A stretch of 64,000 bases of DNA from Histomonas meleagridis (GCA_020186115.1 WSYJ01000164.1:496001-560000), one strand, 5' to 3'. Shown: positions 28,394 to 39,278, counted from the stretch's first letter. The notes: generated from the sequence alone by a model not told the origin. A program made the numbers and translations.

Positions 28394-31171
28394 TTATTTA
28401 TAACAATTTCTCGTAAATTTCGATGATTGTCTTCCTTTTATATCTTTTTTCGGAAGAATTAGTTTCGGTTTATTAATAAATATCATTGAACTTTTTGTTC
28501 TTCTTCTATTTCCTTCTGGAATTAGAGCCAACGAATTTATTTCTCTGCTCTTTATATCGAAGTTATCTCTCACCACCTGTGGGTTCTGCACGAATCCTCC
28601 GCCCAAATAATTGTTTAGCGGCGCCTCAGTTATGAACCAATTATTTGATTTATCTTTTTCTTCTTTTACGACTGAATAATTTTTCAGCTTTAATTCGACT
28701 GTATATTCAGTACGTAAAAGTAATTTCTGTTTTATGTTTGATACATTTTCGATTTCATTTTTGACTTCGTTTTCGTTTTGTTCCAAAATGTTTTTCATTT
28801 CTATCATTTCTTTTTCTTTGTTACTTAAATCTTTTTTATATTGTTTAATATATTGTTCAATTTGAGATTTGGTATATTCCGATTCTTTTGGTGTCTTTTG
28901 AAGTTCTTCTTTAAGTTTATCTTTGGTCTCTTGTAACATTATAAGTTTTCGATGCGCTTTGTCTAATTTTCTGGTTAAGATCGTTTTATATTTTATGCTT
29001 TTGGTATACTCGGGATCAACAGATTCAAGGACATTCCATCGATGAACATTTCGACGAACTGCAAATTCATTAATTAATGAAGATGTTTTTCGTTTTTCAA
29101 ATGTTCGCTCATTTAAAATATTTTGCATTTTATATCCAAGAGTATTAAGTTTATTTTTTTGAAGTTCTAATTCATGCATCTTTTGGTTTAATTCATTTAA
29201 GGTTTCAAGTGAATTCTTGATTTCATTTGTTTTATCATTGAAAATTTTCGAGCACTTTTTGATAAACGATTCATTTGTCTGAATTTGAGATTTGATGTTC
29301 TCCAAATTCTTTGTTTGCGAGTTAAGGTTATCGTGAATAGTTTGGATGTTATTGTTAAGAATTTGTCGATCTTTGTCTTGTTGGAGTTTTTCATGTTGAG
29401 ACTCAATAAGAATTCGATTTAATATTTGCATTTCAGCTTGCATTCGACTGATTGATCTTTCTGTTTCTTTGATTCCTTTTTTACATCTTTCAATGGTTAT
29501 ATCAAGATAATTTATTTCTTGCTTACTACTGATGCTATCAAAATGTGAATCAATTGTTTTGTTCATTGTTTCTTTAATTTTTTCTTTTGTTGCATTTACA
29601 CTATCACAAAGATTTGCATAATCTGTACTCAATTTCTTGTTTTCCTTTTCAACAGATTCAAATTGTCTTTTGTAATTATTTCGTTCATCTCGAAGTTTTT
29701 CAATAAAACGTAATTGGTCTTCATTCTTTCTTTGATATATCCTTAGGACTTCTTGATTCTTTTCGTTTTGTTGATTTGTTGCATCAATTATTTCTTTTGT
29801 TACATTATAATTCACTTTATTTTGTGTGATTTCTAATCGTTTTTCCTCAATTTCGTTGTAAAGATTTAAAACGGTTTCTTTCATGTTTTGAAGTTCACTT
29901 TTTGTGGACTTTGTTTGATTTTGAATGGTTTCCGAGATGCAATTTATGTCTGAAGCATTCTTCTGTTCCTCAATTATCTTTGCATTTTGAGCAGAAGCCT
30001 CAACATTTATCGCACTAATTTTGCGAGATTGTTGATGCGTTTCATTTGTACTTTTAGTTATCTGGTATTTGATATCAAAAAGAGTAACTTGAAGCTCCTT
30101 CATTTGCTTCCTATAATTCGATTTTTCTTTATTTATTGCTTCGAGTTCATTTTTTGCTTCAATTGACTTTTTTTGAAGATCTTCATGTTCATTTTGTATG
30201 TGCTTAAGTTCGCTATTTAATTCTGAAATTATATGTTCACTGTCATCAATTGACTTTTTTAAGTCATTACAAAGGTCAGACTTTTGATTTACTGATAAAT
30301 TAATTTTTTCTGAATATTTTTTTCTGTTCACAGATTTGGAATCAATGTTACTTGAGTCCTTCCTGACAGTCGTGAGTGTATTTATAACTTGTGAATATGT
30401 TTGTTTGAGTGTTTTGTTCAGTTTCTTTTTTTCAGATATTTGATTTTGTAGATTTTCAATATCTTTTTTAAGTGTTTTAATTTGTGGCTTTAGCTCCAAA
30501 ATTTGATTATATGTCTCTGTGTTCGTTTTTTTGTAGTCTTCTATCAACTTATCATTTTGAGAATCATTATTAGAAAGACGAGAAAATTCGGATTTAAGAT
30601 AATTACATTCTCCCAACGAAATTTTTTGTTGGTCCTTTAAAGTGGAGATTTGCGTTTTATAACGAGAGATTTCTTGATTTGCTTGATCTCGTTCTTTAAT
30701 AAGATTTTGGATGTCTTGATTTGACCCAAATGAAGTTTCATCTTTACCAAAAGAAAATACTTCGCCATGAGAAACTTGTTCTGATAAACTTGAAATTTGT
30801 GATTTTAATGAATTTAAAATATTTTTAGCTTTACTTTCGGATTGATATGAAAAACTAACAATTTTAGATGCTTTGTCATATTCTGATTTTAATTCATTAA
30901 GAACTTCTTTATCTTTTAAAGTTACATCTGTGATTGCTTTAATTTTCATCATGTTGACTTGTAATTGAGTGTTTAGTGAATGGCAATGATCAAACAATTT
31001 AATGTTTTTGTGATAAATTTCTTCAAAAAATTGAAACATTTTATTGAATCCATTTAAATATAAGTGCCCCGGTGAATCATCCCTAAAGGTTTTATTGATC
31101 TGTTCGAATAGTGTTTTAATTTCTTCATATGCATCCCCCTCTTGTAAATCAGTGGGTACATCATTTTTCAT
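28394..31171 (-). CDS. CFAP58-like flagellar coiled-coil protein
   Basis: A protein of 925 residues, nearly all coiled coil. The C-terminal NVHRWNVLESVDPEYTKSI, followed by LTRKLDKAHRKLIMLQETKD and a KEELQKTP segment, matches the most conserved part of CFAP58/CCDC147. In that family the motif reads NVHRW-x-K-LE-x-x-DP followed by a second helix that ends before an RQPGPE-like turn. CFAP58 is a structural axonemal and sperm-tail protein of similar size (about 870). A short non-coiled tail (NNYLGGGFVQNP onward, basic at the end) follows. The final 250 bp of the gene have a higher G+C content than the rest. Upstream TTTAACGTAC lies about 30 bp before the ATG. Confidence 0.75.
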   Translation of the reverse strand: MKNDVPTDLQEGDAYEEIKTLFEQINKTFRDDSPGHLYLNGFNKMFQFFEEIYHKNIKLFDHCHSLNTQLQVNMMKIKAITDVTLKDKEVLNELKSEYDKASKIVSFSYQSESKAKNILNSLKSQISSLSEQVSHGEVFSFGKDETSFGSNQDIQNLIKERDQANQEISRYKTQISTLKDQQKISLGECNYLKSEFSRLSNNDSQNDKLIEDYKKTNTETYNQILELKPQIKTLKKDIENLQNQISEKKKLNKTLKQTYSQVINTLTTVRKDSSNIDSKSVNRKKYSEKINLSVNQKSDLCNDLKKSIDDSEHIISELNSELKHIQNEHEDLQKKSIEAKNELEAINKEKSNYRKQMKELQVTLFDIKYQITKSTNETHQQSRKISAINVEASAQNAKIIEEQKNASDINCISETIQNQTKSTKSELQNMKETVLNLYNEIEEKRLEITQNKVNYNVTKEIIDATNQQNEKNQEVLRIYQRKNEDQLRFIEKLRDERNNYKRQFESVEKENKKLSTDYANLCDSVNATKEKIKETMNKTIDSHFDSISSKQEINYLDITIERCKKGIKETERSISRMQAEMQILNRILIESQHEKLQQDKDRQILNNNIQTIHDNLNSQTKNLENIKSQIQTNESFIKKCSKIFNDKTNEIKNSLETLNELNQKMHELELQKNKLNTLGYKMQNILNERTFEKRKTSSLINEFAVRRNVHRWNVLESVDPEYTKSIKYKTILTRKLDKAHRKLIMLQETKDKLKEELQKTPKESEYTKSQIEQYIKQYKKDLSNKEKEMIEMKNILEQNENEVKNEIENVSNIKQKLLLRTEYTVELKLKNYSVVKEEKDKSNNWFITEAPLNNYLGGGFVQNPQVVRDNFDIKSREINSLALIPEGNRRRTKSSMIFINKPKLILPKKDIKGRQSSKFTRNCYK

Positions 31172-31535
31172 CCAAAACTCCCCAACGTATTTTGAAAAGT
31201 GACATTTAACGTACTTAAATTTTTTTTCTATTTGAGCTCACAGATAAACATAAAATATTAAATAATGCAGGATTACTTAAAACTTAATTCACACACATTC
31301 TCCTTTGCCAAACGCTTTTTACATAAAATTTATCACCTTGATATTATGTTATAATTTTCATCAAATCAATTTGTAATATTAAAAAAAAAATCATATAAAA
31401 TCTAATTATTAAATGGTATTTTATATTTTGGGTTCAATATTTCTTAAGCTTTGAACCGAATTAATATAAAAGTTTGTTTTTTTCCGAAAAAGTATTGTTA
31501 TAATTTCATTCTTTATATTCAATTAATTTTATTTA
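31172..31535. other. Intergenic region between divergent genes, 364 bp
   Basis: AT-rich. TTTAACGTAC sits near the CFAP58-like start and a TCATTCTTTA initiator-like word near 31507. No coding signal. Confidence 0.4.
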
Positions 31536-34500
31536 ATGCTATTGATTTTCTTTTTCTTACAACTATCTACTAACATAAGTGAAGATATGGAAGCCTTATA
31601 TAAAAAAGCTAAAGCAAGTCGCATGATTAATCATGAAATTTTATCAAATGAAGATATTTATCATGTTGGCTTTTACAATATGGGATGGCTTTCATTTTAT
31701 CTTACACATGAAGCGCATGGTCCTTCAGCCATTGGAGTTGATGGTTTTTCCATAAATTCAGATGAAGATTTATTATGTGTTATTAATGGTAAATATATTC
31801 TTGAAGATCATGTATTTTTTGTTGGTGAAAAAAAGCAAATATTTAAAATTCATGAAGTTTATACGAAGTATAAAAAAGGCAGGTTTTTTAATGTGTCAGT
31901 TGTACGAAACGAACTTGAAATTTTTGCAAACCTTAGAGTAAAAGCAGTTACAAACTCAAATTATGATTGTACCCATTTTCAAGATCTTGAAGTTTGTAAT
32001 TGTAACGTAAATCTTAATTGGGATTTAGAAAGGGATAAACCAGGAATAATTTATAATATTTCTGATGGAATCGAAATTTTGACAGGAGCAAGAGGTCATG
32101 CTCATATGTATTTTGATGCTAATTTTCAGCCATTTCCTCCAACATGTTGGATTGGTTATGATGCCGGAGTTTTTGTGAAGGCAGCTGTTGGAATTCGAAT
32201 TGAACAAGAAATTAATATACCATCCATTGCTTTACCTTCAATTACTTTTACAATTTATGGTGGCCATTTCAGTGTTTTTGGTTTTACAGTTGAATTAGGA
32301 ATTTTTTTTGTTATTGATATTTCTGTTATTGACATTAAAATACTTTTACCAAAACCTATTGAAATTATTCGAGGCATAGAAATAATTGTATCTAGAACAG
32401 GTTACTTTTCACTTAAAGGAGATCATATTTATCATCATACAAATCAAGTCCATCCATATTCATATTCAAGTATCAAACCAAAAGAAATTTTTGAATTTAT
32501 AAAAAAAATTGGTATAACATTTACTCCTGAAGGTGTATTTTCTCTTAAAGCAAGTTTAGAATGTGGGAAAATTCAATCAGAATTGTTGATAGGAATAAAA
32601 GTTGATATAAAATTCACATTTTATGCAAACGTAGAAATGTGTGTGTGTCCATATATATATGGATCAATTGAATTTACAATAACTCCTTATATCCATGTCA
32701 TACCTTTAACAGTATGGAATCTTAAAGTTATCCCGGAATTGTATCATGAATGGAAAATTGAAATCATTAAGACTGATCCCACTTGTTTATTTTCATCGAA
32801 AAAAGCAAAAGAAGGGAAAAATGATCTTGTAAATCTTGATTCAAGTTTAGCATATATTATACATCCATATAGCATAGTAATTTCAAATGGATATATCGTA
32901 ACATTTTCTTTAATTGCATTTGATGAAAAAGAAAAATATGCAGAAGCTGATTTTGGCACATTAATAGGGAAAGGAAATGATATAATAAAAACAACCAGAA
33001 AGTTAATTATACGTAATCTTGATAAAATGCCAAGTTTACAATTTAAAGGTACATATAAAACAAGTGCAAATTCAGAAAGTTTTCAGTTCACATCTAATCC
33101 TTTTATTTTAGAAGTTTCTACTGATGATGTTTCATTTGAAGTTGTTCCTCTTGGTTCTGGAATGTTGAAAGTAGATTTTAAGATTGAAACAGCAAATAGT
33201 GTTGAAATATTCAAGGAATTCTCAGGGAATCAACAATCTCAAATTGCATTTAAGCCATTTGTTCCTCAATCTGCTCATCTTGGACTTATCACTCATGATA
33301 TTGTAGATAAAAAATATTCAGCTTCTTTACTTGATTATGATTTTTATGATGAAACAAGTGAAATAGGGAAAGGAACATTTGCTGCAAGAAATGAAATGAC
33401 AATTGAAATAGTTTCACTAATACAAAATATATCTCCAAATCTTGCTGTTGATATGAATTTTAAACTTATTGATAAAGGAGTAGAAAAAACTCTTAATACT
33501 TTTCATTTAATATTATCTAAAGTAAATAATGAATATAGTGCAGAAGATTTAGGGATTGAAATACATGATATTATTGAATTCACGGGAAAAAATGCAACTA
33601 TCCAATTAGAAATTAGTTTTGCATCATGTAAAAATACATATTTCATTAGACAAGAACAATTAGAACAAGATGAAAAATTTGATTATGATTTTGGTGATAA
33701 TGATTTTCTGATAACATTACATATTGAAAGACGTATTCCAAATGTTGTTTTTACACTCCATCAAAATTTTACAGAAAATGACAGAGGAATTGTATCACGT
33801 GTTTATCATTGTCAAGACAAATGGAAAAATGTTTCCGTTAAAGTATTGGTTGAAATGCAAGATTCAGAACAATATGGAATTTTATTATATGATACAATTA
33901 CTTTACCTCAAGGACAAACAATTGCTTGTATTATTCAAGCAGAAAGTTTTGTACCACTTTGTTCTTCAACAATTATCAATGAAGATCAATTTCTTATTGT
34001 ATTAAAACCAGATTATACTCTTTTTAATTATAATTCAATTCATATTCCATTTAGAAGAAAAGATGATGAATCCAAAAAATTCGATGCAACTTTATTAACG
34101 ATTTTTACTACAAGTAAAGATACCAAATGTAATTTTGGTTTTGTAGCTAGTACAAATGCTAAATTTATTGGTTGTTTTGAAGGTATAGAAGTTGGAACCA
34201 AAAAGATATTTGAATATAAAATTCTTGATCTTTCAAACACATTATACCCAGTACAAATTTTATATGGTGCAAAAGTAAAATGGATATTTAGATTATTTGA
34301 TGTATCTAAATATCCAATGAAAGAATTTACAATTGCTCCATCTTTAATTGACTTTAAAGATACATCAACCGAAGCTTTTATAGAAGCAGATATTATAAAT
34401 TATTATGCAAAATATAAACAAAGTCAATTAGGCATTATATGTGCACGTTGTGATAGAATTAAAGTACAATATGAAGGTAATAAAGAAGAAATGATTGATA

Positions 34501-35243
34501 GAGGACGTGATAAAAAGTTTAGTTTTACTCCTAAAATAAATGGTGCCGTTGTAGTTTTTGCAATGTGTCATAATGAAATAAAAAAATTATGTATATTTAA
34601 TCAATCATTTAAAAAAGATGGGGTAGCACTTCTCAAATATAAAACAATCGATGGAGTACATGAAGATAAAAGAAAAAATGAAGATCCTAAAGATTTTGAT
34701 AATGGGATTAAATATCAACTTATTCATAACAAAGTTGATGCAACTTTATCTAAAAATTGGGAAGGCAAAATAGTTAGAGTAGCCAGAAATATTAAACCAA
34801 ATAATGTTAGTTTAAGTTACTATTTATTTAGAAATTATTCGATAAAAGTCTCCGCAAAATTTGGAGATTTAATGATTCCATTTAGTTTGAAGAAATTTAA
34901 TTTGAATATAGAAAAATCATTCGAAATATTGGGGTTTAGGAGAACTGGAAAATTACCATTTTTCTTAATATGTTACGTAAATACAAAAGGTAACATTATA
35001 CTGTTAAAAGATTTTACACTAGATAAATCAAAAATTTTGTTGAATAGACTGAATGAAGTTTTTGATTTGCCAGAAGGACATATATTAGGTGCATCATACA
35101 GTATGGAAAAACAACTAAGCGTTTTATGCATTGTGCTTATTGTACTTGGTTGCTTGCTTGTTTGTGGAATTGGCGTTGGTGTAGGTGTATGGATTTACAT
35201 GAAGAAAAGAAGTAGTAGAAGTGATATTAATTTAGGTGATTGA
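31536..35243 (+). CDS. Large type I surface membrane protein of unknown family
   Basis: A protein of 1235 residues with a signal peptide (MLLIFFFLQLSTNISE), a long extracellular part and one C-terminal membrane segment (CIVLIVLGCLLVCGIGVGVG). A short cytosolic tail of about 18 residues (MKKRSSRSDINLGD) ends the protein. The ectodomain is predicted to be mainly beta, with repeated G-x-F and aromatic-rich strands at about 220-300. Scattered cysteines are present (CNCNVNLNW, CVCPYIYG, CARCDR) but no domain I can name. The layout is like that of other large trichomonad surface proteins. A role in adhesion or in sensing is inference. Confidence 0.75.
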   Translation: MLLIFFFLQLSTNISEDMEALYKKAKASRMINHEILSNEDIYHVGFYNMGWLSFYLTHEAHGPSAIGVDGFSINSDEDLLCVINGKYILEDHVFFVGEKKQIFKIHEVYTKYKKGRFFNVSVVRNELEIFANLRVKAVTNSNYDCTHFQDLEVCNCNVNLNWDLERDKPGIIYNISDGIEILTGARGHAHMYFDANFQPFPPTCWIGYDAGVFVKAAVGIRIEQEINIPSIALPSITFTIYGGHFSVFGFTVELGIFFVIDISVIDIKILLPKPIEIIRGIEIIVSRTGYFSLKGDHIYHHTNQVHPYSYSSIKPKEIFEFIKKIGITFTPEGVFSLKASLECGKIQSELLIGIKVDIKFTFYANVEMCVCPYIYGSIEFTITPYIHVIPLTVWNLKVIPELYHEWKIEIIKTDPTCLFSSKKAKEGKNDLVNLDSSLAYIIHPYSIVISNGYIVTFSLIAFDEKEKYAEADFGTLIGKGNDIIKTTRKLIIRNLDKMPSLQFKGTYKTSANSESFQFTSNPFILEVSTDDVSFEVVPLGSGMLKVDFKIETANSVEIFKEFSGNQQSQIAFKPFVPQSAHLGLITHDIVDKKYSASLLDYDFYDETSEIGKGTFAARNEMTIEIVSLIQNISPNLAVDMNFKLIDKGVEKTLNTFHLILSKVNNEYSAEDLGIEIHDIIEFTGKNATIQLEISFASCKNTYFIRQEQLEQDEKFDYDFGDNDFLITLHIERRIPNVVFTLHQNFTENDRGIVSRVYHCQDKWKNVSVKVLVEMQDSEQYGILLYDTITLPQGQTIACIIQAESFVPLCSSTIINEDQFLIVLKPDYTLFNYNSIHIPFRRKDDESKKFDATLLTIFTTSKDTKCNFGFVASTNAKFIGCFEGIEVGTKKIFEYKILDLSNTLYPVQILYGAKVKWIFRLFDVSKYPMKEFTIAPSLIDFKDTSTEAFIEADIINYYAKYKQSQLGIICARCDRIKVQYEGNKEEMIDRGRDKKFSFTPKINGAVVVFAMCHNEIKKLCIFNQSFKKDGVALLKYKTIDGVHEDKRKNEDPKDFDNGIKYQLIHNKVDATLSKNWEGKIVRVARNIKPNNVSLSYYLFRNYSIKVSAKFGDLMIPFSLKKFNLNIEKSFEILGFRRTGKLPFFLICYVNTKGNIILLKDFTLDKSKILLNRLNEVFDLPEGHILGASYSMEKQLSVLCIVLIVLGCLLVCGIGVGVGVWIYMKKRSSRSDINLGD

Positions 35244-35572
35244 AATTCAGGATGGTATCGATACCAAAGATTATCATAATAAAAAAGTGATAAGCAAGCA
35301 TTCAAATTTATTGTATCGTATTGTACGATAGTATTCATATTTTCATCAAAAAAAATAAAAATATCTTGTGAAATATGATGCATATTTATGTTTAATCATT
35401 GATACCTATATATATTCATAAATGTAAATAAAAATAGGTATAATTTTTTTTAAAATAAAAATGTTAAAATTATTATGAAATGGAAATTCCAAATTTTTTT
35501 TATAAATATATTTAAATACAAAACAATTACAAAAATCCGAAAGTATTATAAAATTATTTACAAAGAATCTGG

Positions 35573-36349
35573 TTAAATTAGTGCAAAGAATTGAGTTCCA
35601 TACCAAAGATCTCCACGATGTGAGAAAGCACATCCCATCTGGTTAAAATTGCCGAGAAGGTTCTTCCTATGCGGCGGGGATTTAATCCACCCGTCGACGA
35701 GGGTTTGGATTGGATTTGGATATCCTTGCTCATATCCAACATTTTCGCCAGTGGAGAGAGCCGAGGGTACTTGTGAAGACCTCTCATTGAAACCATCATG
35801 TCCAAGAGGCTTTCGGCCGTTCAACATGTCATCAGTATGTGGTTTTGCAATTTCGGATAATCTTTTGGAAAATTGAAGAGACCATAGTCCATTTTCTCTC
35901 CTAAACTTGTTAACAAGGTCAAGACAAAGTTGGTCTTCTTTGCTTCCAACCTCTTTCGAAATAATTATTGGTGGTGGACCTATCCCTCTTTTAGGACCTT
36001 CATGAGGTTTATAAATTGCTCTGTGGTATATGACACCAGGGCCAAGTCCAAACCCGCGTTTTGGACCCTCATGACCAATAAAACTGATTGATCCATCTGC
36101 ATTTTTTTGTATAGGTACAACATTGTGCGTATGAGGTTTTGGCCTAGAAACAGTTATTGATGGTTTGAGAGGAGGATATACAGGGTCTTTATGTTCTGGT
36201 GGTTTTCCATGTCCTCGAATTGGTCCTTTTCCATTTCCAATTTTTGTTGTTGCGTAACTTCCAACGCCACGCTTCGGACCACTATTTGGGTGGAATGGAA
36301 AATTAGCGGTGGCTCTTACTGATTGTGTAACAGTAAAGCGTAGAGTCAT
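35573..36349 (-). CDS. CAP/SCP (YkwD-like) domain protein with GPKRG repeats
   Basis: A protein of 258 residues. The C-terminal 125 residues are a CAP domain of the bacterial-like YkwD type: CLDLVNKFRRENGL, KPHTDDMLNGRKPLGHDGFN, STGENVGYEQG and GWIKSPPHRKNLLGNFNQMG. The last pieces supply the histidine and glutamate of the CAP cavity. The N-terminal half is proline- and glycine-rich, with HEGPKRG or SGPKRG repeated three to four times. No N-terminal signal peptide is visible, unlike most CAP proteins. The gene is richer in G+C than its neighbours. An ACCGTT element lies about 25 bp upstream of the ATG. Confidence 0.88.
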   Translation of the reverse strand: MTLRFTVTQSVRATANFPFHPNSGPKRGVGSYATTKIGNGKGPIRGHGKPPEHKDPVYPPLKPSITVSRPKPHTHNVVPIQKNADGSISFIGHEGPKRGFGLGPGVIYHRAIYKPHEGPKRGIGPPPIIISKEVGSKEDQLCLDLVNKFRRENGLWSLQFSKRLSEIAKPHTDDMLNGRKPLGHDGFNERSSQVPSALSTGENVGYEQGYPNPIQTLVDGWIKSPPHRKNLLGNFNQMGCAFSHRGDLWYGTQFFALI

Positions 36350-36412
36350 TAAGTTGGGTGAATCCCCATAAAAACCGTTGTAAAGTATTCAATATTACGT
36401 ATCGCAACTTGT

Positions 36413-36994
36413 TCAATCTTCGAAATTTGTTTCATCAGGAAATATAAATTGAGATTCTGTCACTATATCTGGTTCTTCTTTTGAAGGTTCTTCGTTTATT
36501 TCTTTGTTTGTATTATTCAGATTTATTTCATTTCTAATGTTATCAGGAAATTTTAGGATAGGAAAATCATCTACGCTTATAACTTCCATTTTGATTTCGT
36601 CCTCTTTGTTTAAGTTTTGCATTCTCTGGGAGAAATCATTAAAATCTTTCGAAATATTATCTCTTAATGACTTCATCTGATTACTAACAGAAAAATTTAA
36701 TTTTCGGATCTGGTTCTGATGTGATTCTTCATTGTGTTCCAAATGAAATGATTTAGGTTTTTTGACATTGAAATCAAATGAAATTTTATGAATTGCTGGT
36801 GGGGATTCAAACTGTTGTTCTGGTTGTGGTTTTATGTGTGTTATTTGTCTTTGCTCTTGAATTTGCGAACGATTATTTTTGGAGTTTGGAGATTGTTCGT
36901 TGAACGAAGTTGCTGTAGGTTGGTTGCCATCACTAAATAGGTTTGATTCCATTATTTTTCTTTTGTTTTGGTTTGCAACTTCTTGAGAGTGCAT
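36413..36994 (-). CDS. Low-complexity protein of unknown function
   Basis: The open frame reaches back to a TTG at 37024, but the first ATG is at 36994, giving 193 residues. The protein is hydrophilic and rich in N, E, Q and S, with short basic and acidic patches. Its C-terminal end (FIFPDETNFED) is acidic. I recognise no domain. It may be an intrinsically disordered nuclear or cytosolic protein. It lies in the same direction as the CAP gene and 63 bp from its ATG. A start at a later ATG (MESNLFSDG) is equally possible. Confidence 0.5.
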   Translation of the reverse strand: MHSQEVANQNKRKIMESNLFSDGNQPTATSFNEQSPNSKNNRSQIQEQRQITHIKPQPEQQFESPPAIHKISFDFNVKKPKSFHLEHNEESHQNQIRKLNFSVSNQMKSLRDNISKDFNDFSQRMQNLNKEDEIKMEVISVDDFPILKFPDNIRNEINLNNTNKEINEEPSKEEPDIVTESQFIFPDETNFED

Positions 36995-37024
36995 CCTAAA
37001 TAAACGTTTTTTGGCGAAGTGCAA

Positions 37025-37327
37025 AACAAAAACAAAACATTGTTTTTCTATAGACCATTGAAGCTTTGCTAAAAATATTTAACTATTTTAAATGATAATA
37101 TTTTAATTATTTAAGAAATCTTTTCTTAATGCAAATATTTGAAGATAATAAAATAATATATAAAAACAAAAAGTTGAATAGAATAAATACTTCACTTCTT
37201 GGTTATTGAAACATAAGTAGATTAAAATCAACTATAATTAGAAAAGAAGATAGAATCCTTGAAATAAAAACTTTCAATTTTTACTCACTGATTTTGAATA
37301 CGTAATTGGTCGGAACACACCAAACAA
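37025..37327. other. Intergenic region between divergent genes, 303 bp
   Basis: AT-rich; nothing recognisable was seen apart from an AAACGTTTT word at about 37001-37010 next to the minus-strand gene. Confidence 0.4.
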
Positions 37328-37798
37328 ATGGGGTTCTCAGATGCTCTATTGTATCCATTTCAAAAATGGTTTAAGCCCACGCCAATTCACACTCCATTCA
37401 GTACAATTCGTTTACCAAACACTCTTATTACAATGTTAATACTTTTTACCTCATTCATTATTATTTGTGGTGGATTTATTTTTTGTCATGTCCGTGGAAT
37501 GCCAATGGTGGGTTATGTACGTGATCGCTATGGAAAGCCAGTTCCATCATGGATCGATCTAAACTCTTTAAATAACCAATTTTTAGCAGAAGGTATTATT
37601 GCTTCTCTTATGTTCTCACTTACAGCCGCATCTTTGATTGCTGCAATTTATTCCTTATCCCGACCTAATGATAGGAAAGAAACCGATTTTGAATCATTTA
37701 TTTCAAAATTTGCATTAACTTCTCCAATTTGGTGTTTATTTTCTTATATGATTTTCCATTCAAAGATACCTAGTTTCATTCCAAAATTTAAAGCTTAA
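37328..37798 (+). CDS. OSTC/DC2-type oligosaccharyltransferase subunit
   Basis: A membrane protein of 156 residues with three hydrophobic segments. The family pattern is clear in the polar N-terminus, in IITGGFIF-like ICGGFIFCHVRGMPMVG, in the lumenal loop DRYGKPVP and in LNNQFLAEGIIASLMFSLTA. It matches human OSTC (149 residues) in length and order. OSTC joins the oligosaccharyltransferase to the translocon so that nascent chains are N-glycosylated in the ER. The stop reads TTAAATAAA, with the poly(A) signal overlapping it. Confidence 0.85.
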   Translation: MGFSDALLYPFQKWFKPTPIHTPFSTIRLPNTLITMLILFTSFIIICGGFIFCHVRGMPMVGYVRDRYGKPVPSWIDLNSLNNQFLAEGIIASLMFSLTAASLIAAIYSLSRPNDRKETDFESFISKFALTSPIWCLFSYMIFHSKIPSFIPKFKA

Positions 37799-37943
37799 AT
37801 AAAAACTTCACAGATTCTTATTTTCTATTAAATTTTTTCAATAATTAAAAAAAAAATATTTTACTTTTTTGGATCAAAAAAGTATCAGCAAAATGAACTT
37901 ATTTTGTTTCTTTAGCTAATTGGTAAATTAGAAACATTTTGTT

Positions 37944-39278
37944 TCAATCCCAAATTCCACGATAAACCTGAACAATGTAACCCAGTGAAAAACATTTTCC
38001 ATCACCTCTTCCTCTGCCAGCCATAACTCCACAAAAGGTTCCCTTATTGTATTTACTTCTTGTGATAATGTATGATATTGTGGATTGATAAAAAACATTT
38101 ACTCCTATTGTAGGTTCCTTTCTTCCATTGAAATAGAAACATTCCAAAGAATAACAATATGAAAATGCATAATCTTTTATTTCTTTTATTTTTCCCCAAA
38201 TATATACTGAATATAACTGTGTACAATATGAAAATGCATACTCACTAATGATTTTTAAAGATTTTGGCAATGCAATTTCATTTAATGATGTGCATCCTTG
38301 AAAAGCTGATGATCCTATTTTAACAATATTTCTTTTAAAATATATAGTTTTTATATAAATACAATCAAGAAATGCATAAATATAGATTTCTTTTATACTT
38401 AGAGGAATAACAAAATAATCTAGATTTTTTCCTTGAGGAAAACGTACTAATGTTGTTCTATCTTTAGAATAAAGAATACCATCATTATTATTCATGTTTG
38501 TATAAATTACATTATTTTCACTTACTTGAATAAACAATAAAGAATAACATTTTAAAAATGCAAGTGGATGAATAAATATATGAATACTTTTTATAATAAT
38601 TTTTTCCAACTTAATACATTGTTCAAAACATAACTTATCAAGTTGTTCTACTGACCTAGGGATTTCTATTGTTTTAATTTCTGTGCAGTCATAAAATGTC
38701 TGTGGTTGAATATTTTTAACACTTGTTCCAATAATGAATGAAGTTAAACTTATACAATTCTTAAAAGCTGAATCACCAATATATTCTACTGAATTCGGTA
38801 TAATAATATTTGATACAGCGATACAACCAGCAAATGCCGCTTCTCCAATTGTCATTAAATTTAATCCAAAAATAATTTTTCCTGCTGAAAAACATGAATC
38901 AAAGGCAAAATCTCCAATACTTAATAACGAATTTGGAAGTATAATTTCAACTAATTCTATACAATTAGCAAAAGCCTTATTTTTTATTGTAAAAATATTG
39001 ATTCCAAAATTGACTCTTTTTAAACCTTGGCAGTTTTGGAATGCACTTTCCTCAATTATTTCAGTAGAATCCCATATTGTTACACTTTCTAAAGATCTCC
39101 ATAAATTAAACGCATTTGTCCCTATAACAAATACACCTTCTCCAATAAATAAATTTTTATAAAAATAGTTCTTATATAGTCCATGTGTGATTTTTGGGAC
39201 ATTTGAAATAACAAGATCATATGAAAGAGCATGCTTCATTAAAACATAGAGTATAATAAAGAAAGCATGAACATTCAT
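37944..39278 (-). CDS. BspA-like leucine-rich repeat surface or secreted protein
   Basis: A protein of 444 residues with a signal peptide (FFIILYVLMKHALSYDL, residues 6-22). LRR_5-type repeats follow to about residue 410: VFVIGTNAFNLWRSLESVTI, EIIEESAFQNCQGLKRV, LLSIGDFAFDSCFSAGKI, VKIGSSAFQGCTSLNEIALP and others. The C-terminus (SKYNKGTFCGVMAGRGRGDG) is basic and lacks a clear membrane anchor. BspA-like proteins form the largest surface family in trichomonads and bind host tissue or bacteria. It is more complete than the short copy at 14823. Confidence 0.88.
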   Translation of the reverse strand: MNVHAFFIILYVLMKHALSYDLVISNVPKITHGLYKNYFYKNLFIGEGVFVIGTNAFNLWRSLESVTIWDSTEIIEESAFQNCQGLKRVNFGINIFTIKNKAFANCIELVEIILPNSLLSIGDFAFDSCFSAGKIIFGLNLMTIGEAAFAGCIAVSNIIIPNSVEYIGDSAFKNCISLTSFIIGTSVKNIQPQTFYDCTEIKTIEIPRSVEQLDKLCFEQCIKLEKIIIKSIHIFIHPLAFLKCYSLLFIQVSENNVIYTNMNNNDGILYSKDRTTLVRFPQGKNLDYFVIPLSIKEIYIYAFLDCIYIKTIYFKRNIVKIGSSAFQGCTSLNEIALPKSLKIISEYAFSYCTQLYSVYIWGKIKEIKDYAFSYCYSLECFYFNGRKEPTIGVNVFYQSTISYIITRSKYNKGTFCGVMAGRGRGDGKCFSLGYIVQVYRGIWD

